Positions 17,107 to 29,094 of a DNA stretch of 64,000 nt are shown piece after piece. How positions within the stretch are numbered: the stretch's first letter is position 1; each line of letters opens with the position of its first letter. Below the pieces are notes generated by a model. It did no database searches. It was not told the origin of the DNA and worked only from the letters and a program-made list of their open reading frames with translations. The position numbers were made by a program, and so were the translations under genes. Source of the DNA: Streptomyces echinatus (GTDB lineage Bacteria > Actinomycetota > Actinomycetes > Streptomycetales > Streptomycetaceae); assembly GCF_014203595.1 (NCBI RefSeq), contig NZ_JACHJK010000001.1:1-64000 (forward strand), given 5' to 3'.

Positions 17107-17358
17107 CGCCCGATTCTGCGCGGGACGACCCTCCTGAACCACGGGTTTTCGCGATGCGTGAGCGGGTGATCACATTTCGCTCAATTCCTCGCGCCGATGC
17201 GGCACTATCGGGATTCCCCGCCCGTTGTCCAGGGTGAAGCAGCCGCCGGGCCGCCAGGGCCTCCCGGCGTGGCCTGGTCCTCGCATACGATGGCCGTTGC
17301 TCAGTACGTCATGGAAAACCGACCGTCCCAGGCCCGACCGGCAAGGAGACCAGCCCCC

Positions 17359-20169
<2,811 letters not shown>

Positions 20170-20190
20170 GCACCAGAGCCAGTGCGAACA

Positions 20191-20221
20191 GGGCCGGGTC
20201 TCCCTTCGGGGAGCCCGGCCC
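20191..20221 (+). terminator. secA terminator with UUCG tetraloop
   Basis: GGGCCGGG pairs with CCCGGCCC and CTCCC with GGGAG, separated by one bulged T, capped by TTCG in the stable cUUCGg context. It begins 22 bp after the secA stop. Confidence 0.8.
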
Positions 20222-20320
20222 TTCCGCGTTGCCCTCCGGGCCCCCCTTCCGCGTTGCCCTCCGGCCCCCTTGCGGGCCCCGGGCGGCGCCTGTGTCGGTG
20301 CCGGAGCCGGTGCTGGGTGT

Positions 20321-20402
20321 GGGTGGGATCGCTTGCCCGCGCCTGCGGGGTGCCGCTGCGCCCACCCGTGCCGCCCCAGCGGCCCGGCTGCCCGCAGCTA
20401 CG
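20321..20402. repeat. intergenic repeat, copy A
   Basis: About 80 bp centred on CGCCCACCCGTGCCGCCCCA, nearly identical over its length to copy B at 30617-30696. It contains inverted-repeat potential (TGCCGCTG ... CAGCGGC). Both copies lie after a plus-strand gene and before a minus-strand gene, in the same orientation. Confidence 0.75.
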
Positions 20403-20471
20403 GCGCGTGTGCGGCCCGCCCGCTGCGGCCACGGTGCGCCCGCACCCCCACCAGGTCGGTCGGCGGTGTCG

Positions 20472-20999
20472 TTATTTTGGGCCCGTTTCCACCGCTGTGC
20501 AGCGCCAGCGGAGGTCCTTGCCGAGTTCCAGGCGGAAGGCCATGGCGCGTAGCCGGTCTCCGGCGGCGATGCGGGCGAAGACCTCCAGGGTTCCCTCGCT
20601 GGGGACGTAGTAGCCGATGTCGTGGACGACCGGGCGGGTGCCGCGGGTCCGCAGGGGGCTGTGCTCGGCCAGGCGGGCCAGCTCGTCATAGGCGCGGCCC
20701 GCCGTGTGCCGGAGCATCCAGTGGACGGGCCGCTGGCCGCTCAGGACGGCCAGCAGACGGTCCGCGAAGACGTCGGTCGGCCGGGGCTGCCGTACGGCCG
20801 TCACCGGCGCCGTACGGGGCGCCTCGGGAGCCGGACGGGGCGTCTCCGGGGGCGTTCCGGGTTTCCCGGCGGGCGTCGTGGCGGCCGGCCTGCTGGGTGT
20901 GCGGGGTGGTGCGCCGCCCGGGCGGCGGGTGTCGCGACGGGTCGGCGGGCGGTGCCGCGGGCGGGGCCGGGCGGCGGTGCGGCTCATGACCTTGTTCAT
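20472..20999 (-). CDS. Rv3235 family protein
   Basis: 175 aa. The N-terminal 75 residues are Arg/Pro/Thr-rich and probably disordered. The C-terminal region (about 85-175) is the Rv3235-type domain: FADRLLAVLSGQRPVHWMLRHT, then YDELARL, then VHDIGYYVPSEGTLEVFARI and a final MAFRLELGKDLRWRCTAVE. The function is unknown. The family tends to lie near secA in actinobacteria, including M. tuberculosis. The start ATG has only a weak ribosome binding site; a second Met four codons later (MSRTAARP) is equally possible. Confidence 0.8.
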   Translation of the reverse strand: MNKVMSRTAARPRPRHRPPTRRDTRRPGGAPPRTPSRPAATTPAGKPGTPPETPRPAPEAPRTAPVTAVRQPRPTDVFADRLLAVLSGQRPVHWMLRHTAGRAYDELARLAEHSPLRTRGTRPVVHDIGYYVPSEGTLEVFARIAAGDRLRAMAFRLELGKDLRWRCTAVETGPK

Positions 21000-21330
21000 G
21001 GGAGTCCCCGTTCGGCGGGCCCGGAAAAATACCGGGCGGTAACCAACTGGTGGGGATCTTGTACGGGGCGCGGAAGGGGCTCGCAAGGAAGGGACGGCGG
21101 GCAGGAGGGGGTCCGGAATGTTCACCTATCCGAGCGGTGCGGAAGCCCCGGCCCCCGTGGGCAAGCGGCGGGGCAGGGTGAATCTCAGGCTCGGAGTTGA
21201 CGCTTCCGCGGGCCCGGCCGGGGACCCGAAAGGGGACGGCCGCACGTATCCTGACAAGGCCCTCCGGAGACGCGCCAGCCGCTCTCCCCGGGGCCCCAGC
21301 GGAGTCTTTGACCAGGAAAGAGCGGCCAGC
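21000..21330. other. divergent promoter region between Rv3235-family and DUF6912 genes
   Basis: About 330 bases. A perfect 6-bp inverted repeat GCCCGG-AAAAATA-CCGGGC (21019-21037) sits about 20 bp before the minus-strand gene; its A-rich centre is unusual for this DNA and could be an operator or -10 region. I see no gene here. The plus-strand frame of the next gene is open back to 21118, but codon bias does not support coding. Confidence 0.5.
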
Positions 21331-21843
21331 ATGCGCGTCTACGTCCCCCTGACCCTCCCCGCTCTCGCCGAGGCGCACAAGACGGGTGAGCTGGGGAGCG
21401 GCCCGTTCGTCGCGTACGCCGTCACGCCCGCCCTGCGTGAGTGGTACGTCTCCGAGGACGTCGAGGAGCTGGAGTACGCGGCGCTCGGCCGGGCCGCGCT
21501 GGCCTCGCTGCGACTGCTGACGGCGGACCCGGGAGCGGTGCGGCGGCGGGTCGTGGTCGCCGTGGACGTGCCCGAGGGCGCCGCGACCGTCGGCCCGGAC
21601 CGCGGGTCCGAAGCGGCCGCCCTCGGCGAGGTGACGGTGTCGGTGTCGGTGCCGCTCGCGAAGGCGGCCTCCGTGCACGTCGACGCCGGGGACGCGGAGC
21701 CGGACGTGGCCGCGGCGGCGGACGCGCTGGCGGCGGCGGACGGCGGGGACGACGACGCGCAATCCGTCGTGGACGGGGCGGACGACCACGAGCTGCTGTG
21801 GTTCGCCACGCAGGAGATCCCCCACCTGGTCGGACAGGGCTGA
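21331..21843 (+). CDS. DUF6912 family protein
   Basis: 170 aa. Conserved small actinobacterial protein of unknown function. The N-terminus MRVYVPLTLPALAEAHKTGEL is typical, followed by AYAVTPALREWYVSEDVEELEYAALGRAA, and the C-terminus ends with DDHELLWFATQEIPHLV. The middle and C-terminal part are strongly acidic (runs of Ala, Asp and Glu). No membrane segment or signal peptide. It precedes the HAD hydrolase by 47 bp and may be cotranscribed with it. Start ATG with AGGAAAG about 10 nt upstream. Confidence 0.8.
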   Translation: MRVYVPLTLPALAEAHKTGELGSGPFVAYAVTPALREWYVSEDVEELEYAALGRAALASLRLLTADPGAVRRRVVVAVDVPEGAATVGPDRGSEAAALGEVTVSVSVPLAKAASVHVDAGDAEPDVAAAADALAAADGGDDDAQSVVDGADDHELLWFATQEIPHLVGQG

Positions 21844-21890
21844 CCCGGGCGGCGCCCTGGTTGTCAGTGGGGGCGGGTACGGTCTTGGAC

Positions 21891-22559
21891 ATGGGGATGC
21901 ACGGAAGGGCGCACATCGTCTGGGACTGGAACGGCACGCTGTTCCACGACAATGACGCCATCATCGGGGCGACGAACGCGGCGTTCGCCGAGCTGGGGCT
22001 CGCGCCGATCACGCTGGAGCAGTACCGCACGCTGTACTGCGTGCCGGTGCCGAAGTTCTACGAGCGGCTGCTCGGCCGGTTGCCGACCGACGCCGAGTGG
22101 GAGCTGATGGACGGGGTCTTCCACCGGCACTACACCGAGCACCGGGTGCGATGCCGGCTCACCGAGGGGGCGGAGGAGCTGCTCGCGGGGTGGCGGTCGG
22201 CGGGACACAGCCAGTCGCTGCTGAGCATGTACGGGCACGAGGAACTGGTGCCGCTGGTCCGGGGCTTCGGCATCGAGGCCCACTTCATACGCGTCGACGG
22301 GCGGACCGGGCCGTCGGGCGGCAGCAAGGCCGAGCACATGGTCCGGCACCTGGAGGCACTGGCGGGGCTGGTGGAACCGGCGCGGACCGTGGTGATCGGG
22401 GACGCGGCGGACGACGCGCTCGCCGCCCGGCACGTGGGGGCGCGGGCCGTGCTGTACACCGGGGGATCGCACAGCCGGGCCAGCCTCCAGGACGCGGGGG
22501 TGCCGGTGGTGGACACGCTGGCCGAGGCAGTGGCGGAGGCCGGGAGGGTGGCGGCGTAG
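21891..22559 (+). CDS. HAD family hydrolase with DxN motif
   Basis: 222 aa. Phosphoglycolate-phosphatase-like HAD fold with a C1-type cap. Motif I is WDWNGTLFHD: nucleophile Asp12, but the usual acid/base Asp at +2 is Asn14. Motif II Ser is in SLLSMYGHE, motif III Lys in GGSKAEH, motif IV GDAADDALAA. Loss of the +2 Asp usually goes with a reaction other than simple phosphomonoester hydrolysis, or with lower activity. The substrate is unknown. The start is the first of two nearby ATGs (the other is two codons later); neither has a strong ribosome binding site. Confidence 0.85.
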   Translation: MGMHGRAHIVWDWNGTLFHDNDAIIGATNAAFAELGLAPITLEQYRTLYCVPVPKFYERLLGRLPTDAEWELMDGVFHRHYTEHRVRCRLTEGAEELLAGWRSAGHSQSLLSMYGHEELVPLVRGFGIEAHFIRVDGRTGPSGGSKAEHMVRHLEALAGLVEPARTVVIGDAADDALAARHVGARAVLYTGGSHSRASLQDAGVPVVDTLAEAVAEAGRVAA

Positions 22560-22585
22560 CGGACCCGCCCGGCACAGCTCCGCCC

Positions 22586-22627
22586 GGGCACCGGGAACCG
22601 CAGGACGGGCACCGGGAACCGCGGGAC
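22586..22627. repeat. 21-bp tandem repeat, two copies
   Basis: Unit GGGCACCGGGAACCGCAGGAC followed directly by the same 21 bp with one change (A to G). It lies 27 bp after the HAD gene. Confidence 0.8.
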
Positions 22628-22676
22628 CCGGCTATGACGAACCCGCCCCCGGGGACGAGCCGGAGGACCGCGCCCG

Positions 22677-22747
22677 GCCACGGCTGACCCGACGCCACCG
22701 CCACGGCTGACCCGACCCACCCCGCCACGGCTGACCTGCCCCACCCC
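22677..22747. repeat. 23/24-bp tandem repeat, three copies
   Basis: Unit GCCACGGCTGACCCGACC-CACC, starting at 22677, 22700 and 22724; the first copies are 23 and 24 bp long. The third carries one C to T change. No spacer or palindrome pattern, so not CRISPR. Confidence 0.75.
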
Positions 22748-22899
22748 GCGGACGGATCGTGACCGGCTACGGCGAACCGGTCTCCGGCGACGGACCGCAT
22801 GCCCGGCCACGGCCGGCCCGGCGCCCGGCCGCGGCTGCCGCAGCTCCGGGGGTGGGCCGTGGCCCCGGACGGTGTCGACGTTTCGGTGGTCCCGGACTC

Positions 22900-23466
22900 T
22901 CAGTCCGCCGGTGCCGTCGTGCGCAGTACCTTGAGGAACTCCCGCATCCACGCCGGGTGGTCCGGCCAGGCCCGGGCCGAGACCAGCGTGCCGTCGACGA
23001 CCGCCTCGGAGTCCTGGAAGCCCGCTCCGGCCGCCTGCATGTCCGGCTCCAGCGCAGGGTAGGCCGTGACCCGGCGGCCCCGCAGCGAGTCGATCGCGGC
23101 GGTGAGCAGCGGCCCGTGACAGATCTGGGCGACGGGCTTGTCCGCGTCGAAGAACGCCTTGAGGATCTTGCGCAGTTCGGGATCGTTGCGCAGATACTCG
23201 GGGGCCCGGCCGCCGGGGATGACCAGGGCCGCGTACTCACCCGGGTCGACCTCGGAGAAGCCCAGGTCCGCGGGCCAGGTGTAGCCGGGCTTCTCGGTGT
23301 AGGTGTCGTAGCCGGGTTCGAAGTCGTGGACGACGAAGCGGAGCGTCTTGCGGGTGGGGGCCGCGATGTGGACCTCGTAGCCCTCCTCGCGCAGCCGCTG
23401 GTACGGGTAGAGGACCTCCAGGGACTCCGCTGCGTCGCCGGTGACGATGAGGATCTTCGTGGGCAT
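22900..23466 (-). CDS. DJ-1/PfpI family protein
   Basis: 188 aa. Class I glutamine-amidotransferase-like fold of the DJ-1/PfpI superfamily, which contains proteases, deglycases/glyoxalases and isocyanide hydratases. Nucleophile elbow AQICHGPLL with Cys116 followed by His117; conserved acidic residue in GDAAESLE (Glu14); ALVIPGGRAPEYLR is the oxyanion-loop strand. Cytoplasmic, no signal peptide. The reaction cannot be fixed from sequence. Start ATG with GAGGAG 7 nt upstream. Confidence 0.9.
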   Translation of the reverse strand: MPTKILIVTGDAAESLEVLYPYQRLREEGYEVHIAAPTRKTLRFVVHDFEPGYDTYTEKPGYTWPADLGFSEVDPGEYAALVIPGGRAPEYLRNDPELRKILKAFFDADKPVAQICHGPLLTAAIDSLRGRRVTAYPALEPDMQAAGAGFQDSEAVVDGTLVSARAWPDHPAWMREFLKVLRTTAPAD

Positions 23467-24067
23467 GATCGGCTCCTCGGGGCAGACTCCGGGCTCGGCC
23501 GGAACGCTGGGCCGTGCGGGGGGAACTCTTGGGCACCGTGCCCCGGCCGGGCGCGCTTGCCAAGAGGGCCTGGTGCTTTTCAGGGTGCGACCGGCGGCCC
23601 GGGGGCGCGACCGGATACGCCACCCGCCCCCGGCCCGCCGCTGTGCAAAACGTCAAACTTCGCCCCCTGGTTTTGTACACATACGGCTCATGACGGACCC
23701 CGGGTGAGTGGCGATAGCCTTGTGGCGTGATCAGCGCGATATCTCGCGGGGGCGACGGCGCCCCTGCCCTGCGCCCGGGCCGCACGGAACACCTCCGTGA
23801 CCGGGCGGCGGTCGCTGGTCTTCGCGGGCGGGACGGGGCCACCGAGGCCCCTGGTACGCCGAGGACGGTCCGGGCCGAGGCGATGCCGAGAGCAGCGTCA
23901 CACCCGGCGGGCGTCCCCACAATGGCCGAAATCCCCCCCGCTCATCTCACCTCGCGGCATACCGTCGGAACCGACCGGACACCCCGGGTCGTGGCGTTGT
24001 GTCGCAAGGGAAGAGACCGTACTTCCTTCTACGTCACGCAACGGCGCGCGACAGGAGCCAGAGGACA
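23467..24067. other. long divergent regulatory region before NAD-glutamate dehydrogenase
   Basis: 600 bases. A relatively A+T-rich patch around 23640-23720 (GCAAAACGTCAAACTT, TTTTGTACACATACGG) probably contains promoters. A possible -10 TAGCCT is at 23715-23720, with ATGACG 19 bp upstream as a weak -35. The rest is G+C-rich and open in several frames, none with a ribosome binding site or recognisable product. The dehydrogenase may therefore have a leader of about 350 nt, or a nearer promoter I cannot see. Confidence 0.4.
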
Positions 24068-27000
24068 ATGCAGACCAAGCTGGACGAAGCCAAGGCCGAG
24101 CTGCTCGAGAGGGCCGCGAGGGTAGCTGAGAACAGCCCGGTCGGGGGGCACCTACCGACCGGGACGACGAGCGAGGGCACGCCCGGCACCCCGGACAGCG
24201 AATCGGTGCTCGCGTTCCTCCAGCGCTACTACCTGCACACCGCCCCGGAGGACTTCGCCGACCGCGACCCGGTCGACGTCTTCGGCGCCGCGGTCTCGCA
24301 CTACCGTCTCGCCGAGAACCGCCCGCAGGGCACCGCGAACGTCCGGGTGCACACGCCCACCGTGGAAGAGAACGGGTGGACGTGCAGCCACACCGTCGTG
24401 GAGGTCGTCACCGACGACATGCCCTTCCTCGTCGACTCCGTGACGAACGAGCTGACCCGGCAGGGGCGTGGCATCCACGTCGTCATCCACCCGCAGTTCG
24501 TCGTCCGGCGTGACCTGACCGGCAAGCTGATCGAGGTCCTGCCCACCTCGCCCACCGCCGACCTCCCGCACGACGCGCACGTCGAGTCCTGGATCCACGT
24601 CGAGATCGACCGGGAGACCGACCGCGCCGACCTGAAGCAGATCACCGCCGACCTGCTGCGCGTCCTGTCCGACGTCCGCGAGGCCGTCGAGGACTGGGAG
24701 AAGATGCGGGACACGGCGACCCGGCTCGCCGACGGCCTGGAGAGCGAGCCCGCCCCCGAGGACCTGCCCCGGCCCGAGGTCGAGGAGGCCCGCGAGCTGC
24801 TGCGCTGGCTGTCCGCGGACCACTTCACCTTCCTCGGCTACCGCGAGTACCAGCTGCGCGAGGACGACACGCTCGCCGCCGTGCCCGGCACCGGTCTGGG
24901 CATACTGCGCTCGGACCCGCACCACGCCGAGGACGAGCAGCACCCGGTCAGCCCCTCCTTCGAGCGGCTCCCCGCCGACGCCCGCGCCAAGGCCCGCGAG
25001 CACAAGCTGCTCGTGCTGACCAAGGCCAACAGCCGCGCCACCGTGCACCGGCCGTCGTACCTGGACTACATCGGCGTCAAGAAGTTCGACGCGGACGGCA
25101 ACGTCGTCGGCGAGCGCCGCTTCCTCGGCCTGTTCTCCTCCGCCGCCTACACCGACTCCGTGCGCCGGGTCCCGGTGGTCCGCCGCAAGGTCGACGAGGT
25201 GCTGCGGCGCGCCGGGTTCTCGCCCCACAGCCACGACGGCCGCGACCTGCTCCAGATCATGGAGACCTACCCGCGCGACGAGCTGTTCCAGACGCCCGTC
25301 GCCGAGCTGCAGTCGATCGTCACGAGCGTCCTCTACCTGCAGGAACGCCGCCGGCTGCGGCTGTACCTGCGCCAGGACGAGTACGGCCGCTACTACTCGG
25401 CCCTCGTCTACCTCCCGCGCGACCGCTACACCACCGGTGTCCGGCTGCGGATCATCGACATCCTGAAGGAGGAGCTCGGCGGCATCAGCGTCGACTTCAC
25501 CGCCTGGAACACCGAGTCGATCCTGTCCCGGCTGCACTTCGTCGTCCGGGTCCCGCAGGGCACCGAACTGCCCGAGCTGTCGGACTCCGACAAGGAGCGC
25601 ATCGAGGCCCGCCTGGTCGAGGCGGCCCGCTCCTGGGCCGACGCGTTCGCCGAGGCGCTGACCGCCGAGTGCGGCGAGGAGCACGCGGCCGAGGTGCTGC
25701 GCCGCTACAACCACGCCTTCCCCGAGGGCTACAAGGCCGACCACAGCCCGCGGGCCGCGGTCGCCGACCTGGTCCACCTGGAGCAGCTCAGCGAGGACAA
25801 GGCCTTCTCGCTGAGCCTGTACGAGCCGGTGGGCGCCGCGCCCGACGAGCGCCGCTTCAAGATCTACCAGAAGGGCGGCACGGTCTCCCTCTCCAAGGTG
25901 CTGCCGGTGCTGAGCCGCCTCGGCGTCGAGGTGACCGACGAGCGGCCGTACGAACTGCGCTGCGCGGACCGCACCACTGCCTGGATCTACGACTTCGGCC
26001 TGCGCATGCCGAAGTCGCTCGGCGGCGGCAACGGCGACTACCTGGGCGACGACGCCCGTGAGCGGTTCCAGGAGGCGTTCGCCGCGACCTGGACCGGCAA
26101 GGCCGAGAACGACGGCTTCAACGCCCTCGTGCTGAGCGCCGGGCTGACCTGGCGGCAGGCGATGGTGCTGCGCGCCTACGCCAAGTACCTGCGGCAGGCC
26201 GGCTCGACCTTCTCCCAGGACTACATGGAGGACACCCTCCGCAACAACGTCCACACCACCCGGCTCCTCGTCTCCCTGTTCGAGGCGCGGATGTCCCCGG
26301 AGCGGCAGAAGGCCGGCCTGGAGATCACCGACGCCCTGCTGGAGGAGCTGGACGCGGCCCTGGAGCAGGTGGCCAGCCTCGACGAGGACCGCATCCTGCG
26401 GTCGTTCCTGACCGTCATCAAGGCGACCCTGCGCACGAACTTCTTCCAGGAGACGCTCGGCGGCACGCCGCACGACTACGTCTCCATGAAGTTCGACCCG
26501 CAGGCCATCCCGGACCTGCCCGCGCCGCGCCCGGCGTACGAGATCTGGGTGTACTCGCCGCGCGTGGAGGGCGTGCACCTGCGCTTCGGCAAGGTCGCCC
26601 GAGGCGGCCTGCGCTGGTCCGACCGGCGTGAGGACTTCCGCACGGAGATCCTCGGCCTGGTCAAGGCGCAGATGGTGAAGAACACCGTCATCGTGCCGGT
26701 CGGCGCCAAGGGCGGCTTCGTCGCCAAGCAGCTGCCGGACCCGAGCGTGGACCGCGACGCCTGGCTGGCCGAGGGCGTCGCCAGCTACAAGACCTTCATC
26801 TCGGCGCTGCTCGACATCACCGACAACATGGTGGCCGGCGAGGTCGTGCCGCCGCAGGACGTGGTCCGCCACGACGGCGACGACACCTACCTGGTGGTCG
26901 CCGCCGACAAGGGCACCGCGACCTTCTCGGACATCGCCAACGGGGTCGCCGAGAAGTACAACTTCTGGCTCGGCGACGCCTTCGCCTCCGGCGGCTCGGC

Positions 27001-29011
27001 CGGCTACGACCACAAGGGCATGGGCATCACCGCGCGCGGCGCCTGGGAGTCCGTGAAGCGGCACTTCCGTGAGCTGGGCGTGGACACGCAGAGCGAGGAC
27101 TTCACGGTCGTCGGCATCGGTGACATGTCCGGTGACGTGTTCGGCAACGGCATGCTCCTCTCGGAGCACATCCGCCTGGTCGCCGCCTTCGACCACCGGC
27201 ACATCTTCATCGACCCCACCCCGGACGCGGCCACCTCCTACGCTGAGCGCCGCCGCCTGTTCGAGCTGCCCCGCTCCAGCTGGGCCGACTACAACACCGA
27301 GCTGCTGTCGGCGGGCGGCGGGATCTTCCCGCGCAGCGCCAAGTCGATCACGCTCAACAGCCACATCCGCGAGGCCCTCGGGATCGAGGACAAGGTCGCC
27401 AAGATGACCCCGGCCGACCTGATGAAGACGATCCTCGAGTCGCCGGTGGACCTGCTGTGGAACGGCGGCATCGGCACGTACGTGAAGGCGTCCGTCGAGT
27501 CGAACGCCGACGTCGGCGACAAGGCCAACGACGCCATCCGCGTCGACGGCGCCGCCCTCAGGGTCAAGGTCGTCGGGGAGGGCGGCAACCTGGGCCTGAC
27601 CCAGCTCGGCCGCATCGAGTTCGCGACGCACGGCGGCAAGATCAACACCGACGCGATCGACAACAGCGCCGGCGTGGACACCTCCGACCACGAGGTGAAC
27701 ATCAAGATCCTGCTGAACGGCCTCGTCGCCGAGGGCGACATGACCGTCAAGCAGCGCAACAAGCTGCTCGCCGAGATGACCGACGAGGTCGGCGCGCTGG
27801 TCCTGCGCAACAACTACGCGCAGAACACCGCCCTGGCCAACGCCCTGTCCCAGGCCAACTCCATGCTCCACGCCCAGCAGCGGTTCCTCCGCCACCTGGT
27901 GCGCGAGGGCCACCTGGACCGGGCGCTGGAGTTCCTGCCGACCGACCGTCAGATCCGCGACCGTCTCGCCCAGGGCCACGGCCTGACCAGCCCGGAGACG
28001 GCCGTCGTCCTGGCGTACACGAAGATCACGGTCTCCGAGGAGCTGCTGCACACCTCGCTGCCGGACGACCCGTACCTGCGCGGCCTGCTGCACGCGTACT
28101 TCCCGACGGCCCTGCGCGAGCGCTTCGCCGAGGCCATCGACACCCACCCGCTGCGCCGCGAGATCACCACGACCGTGCTGGTCAACGACACGGTCAACAC
28201 GGGCGGTACGACGTATCTGCACCGTCTGCGCGAGGAGACCGGGGCCTCCCTGGAGGAGATCGTCCGCGCCCAGACCGCGGCCCGCGCGATCTTCCGCTCG
28301 GCACCGGTGTGGGACGCGGTGGAGGCCCTGGACAACAGGGTCGACGCGGCCGTCCAGACCCGCATCCGGCTGCACTCGCGCCGCCTGATCGAGCGCGGTA
28401 CCCGCTGGCTGCTCAACAACCGGCCGCAGCCGCTCGAACTCGCCGAGACGGTGGAGTTCTTCGCCGAGCGGGTCGAGCGGGTCTGGCAGGAGCTGCCGAA
28501 GCTGCTCAAGGGCGCGGACCTGGAGTGGTACCAGCACGTGTACGACGAGCTGTCCGCGGCCGGCGTCCCGGACGAGGTCGCCACACGCGTGGCCGGTTTC
28601 TCCTCCGCCTTCCCGGCGCTCGACATCGTGTCGGTGGCCGACCGCATGGGCAGGGAGCCGCTGGACGTCGCCGAGATCTACTACGACCTCGCCGACCGGC
28701 TGAACATCACCCAGCTGATGGACCGCATCATCGAGCTGCCCCGTGAGGACCGCTGGCAGTCCATGGCCCGCGCCTCCATCCGCGAGGACCTGTACGCGGC
28801 CCACGCGGCGCTCACGGCGGACGTCTTCGCCGCCGGCAACGGCACCTCGACGCCCGAGCAGCGCTTCAAGGCGTGGGAGCAGAAGAACAGCGCGATCCTG
28901 GGCCGGGCCCGCACCACCCTGGACGAGATCCGCGGTTCGGACTCCTTCGACCTCGCCAACCTGTCGGTGGCGATGCGCACGATGCGGACGCTGCTGCGCA
29001 CGCACTCGTAG
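24068..29011 (+). CDS. large NAD-specific glutamate dehydrogenase (GDH-180 class)
   Basis: 1647 aa. Converts glutamate to 2-oxoglutarate and ammonia with NAD+, a catabolic, cytoplasmic enzyme. Its length fits the roughly 180-kDa class described from Streptomyces clavuligerus. The long N-terminal half has ACT-like regulatory regions (VEVVTDDMPFLVDSVTNEL, LSRLGVEVTDERPYEL). The catalytic core near 850-1150 has HLRFGKVARGGLRWSDRREDFRTEI, VPVGAKGGFV (catalytic Lys region), TDNMVAGEVVPP and VVGIGDMSGDVFGNGML (Rossmann GxGxxxG-type). The ATG start has AGAGGA just upstream; an in-frame GTG 23 codons earlier lacks such a site. A perfect 15-bp terminator follows. Confidence 0.95.
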   Translation: MQTKLDEAKAELLERAARVAENSPVGGHLPTGTTSEGTPGTPDSESVLAFLQRYYLHTAPEDFADRDPVDVFGAAVSHYRLAENRPQGTANVRVHTPTVEENGWTCSHTVVEVVTDDMPFLVDSVTNELTRQGRGIHVVIHPQFVVRRDLTGKLIEVLPTSPTADLPHDAHVESWIHVEIDRETDRADLKQITADLLRVLSDVREAVEDWEKMRDTATRLADGLESEPAPEDLPRPEVEEARELLRWLSADHFTFLGYREYQLREDDTLAAVPGTGLGILRSDPHHAEDEQHPVSPSFERLPADARAKAREHKLLVLTKANSRATVHRPSYLDYIGVKKFDADGNVVGERRFLGLFSSAAYTDSVRRVPVVRRKVDEVLRRAGFSPHSHDGRDLLQIMETYPRDELFQTPVAELQSIVTSVLYLQERRRLRLYLRQDEYGRYYSALVYLPRDRYTTGVRLRIIDILKEELGGISVDFTAWNTESILSRLHFVVRVPQGTELPELSDSDKERIEARLVEAARSWADAFAEALTAECGEEHAAEVLRRYNHAFPEGYKADHSPRAAVADLVHLEQLSEDKAFSLSLYEPVGAAPDERRFKIYQKGGTVSLSKVLPVLSRLGVEVTDERPYELRCADRTTAWIYDFGLRMPKSLGGGNGDYLGDDARERFQEAFAATWTGKAENDGFNALVLSAGLTWRQAMVLRAYAKYLRQAGSTFSQDYMEDTLRNNVHTTRLLVSLFEARMSPERQKAGLEITDALLEELDAALEQVASLDEDRILRSFLTVIKATLRTNFFQETLGGTPHDYVSMKFDPQAIPDLPAPRPAYEIWVYSPRVEGVHLRFGKVARGGLRWSDRREDFRTEILGLVKAQMVKNTVIVPVGAKGGFVAKQLPDPSVDRDAWLAEGVASYKTFISALLDITDNMVAGEVVPPQDVVRHDGDDTYLVVAADKGTATFSDIANGVAEKYNFWLGDAFASGGSAGYDHKGMGITARGAWESVKRHFRELGVDTQSEDFTVVGIGDMSGDVFGNGMLLSEHIRLVAAFDHRHIFIDPTPDAATSYAERRRLFELPRSSWADYNTELLSAGGGIFPRSAKSITLNSHIREALGIEDKVAKMTPADLMKTILESPVDLLWNGGIGTYVKASVESNADVGDKANDAIRVDGAALRVKVVGEGGNLGLTQLGRIEFATHGGKINTDAIDNSAGVDTSDHEVNIKILLNGLVAEGDMTVKQRNKLLAEMTDEVGALVLRNNYAQNTALANALSQANSMLHAQQRFLRHLVREGHLDRALEFLPTDRQIRDRLAQGHGLTSPETAVVLAYTKITVSEELLHTSLPDDPYLRGLLHAYFPTALRERFAEAIDTHPLRREITTTVLVNDTVNTGGTTYLHRLREETGASLEEIVRAQTAARAIFRSAPVWDAVEALDNRVDAAVQTRIRLHSRRLIERGTRWLLNNRPQPLELAETVEFFAERVERVWQELPKLLKGADLEWYQHVYDELSAAGVPDEVATRVAGFSSAFPALDIVSVADRMGREPLDVAEIYYDLADRLNITQLMDRIIELPREDRWQSMARASIREDLYAAHAALTADVFAAGNGTSTPEQRFKAWEQKNSAILGRARTTLDEIRGSDSFDLANLSVAMRTMRTLLRTHS

Positions 29012-29025
29012 CCGTACGGCACGAA

Positions 29026-29064
29026 GAAGGCGCCCCGGACCGCGATGTGGTCCGGGGCGCCTTC
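29026..29064 (+). terminator. glutamate dehydrogenase terminator
   Basis: A perfect 15-bp stem, GAAGGCGCCCCGGAC and its complement, with a 9-nt loop, starting 15 bp after the stop codon. Confidence 0.85.
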
Positions 29065-29094
29065 CGTGTGCCCGGGCTGTAGGGTCGGTGAACG

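Larger units (their letters stand above)
20170..20471. other. secA 3' intergenic region with terminator and repeats
   Basis: About 300 bases between convergent genes. It holds the secA terminator, a 25-bp-period tandem duplication of CTTCCGCGTTGCCCTCCGG (copies at 20221 and 20246) and one copy of an intergenic repeat that recurs near 30617. No gene is visible. Confidence 0.7.
22560..22899. other. repeat-rich gap between convergent HAD and DJ-1 genes
   Basis: About 340 bases without a gene; contains two families of short tandem repeats (annotated separately). Confidence 0.6.

Noticed and set aside
22586..22747. Short CRISPR-like array
   Set aside because: Units are directly adjacent with no spacers, are not palindromic and there are no cas genes.
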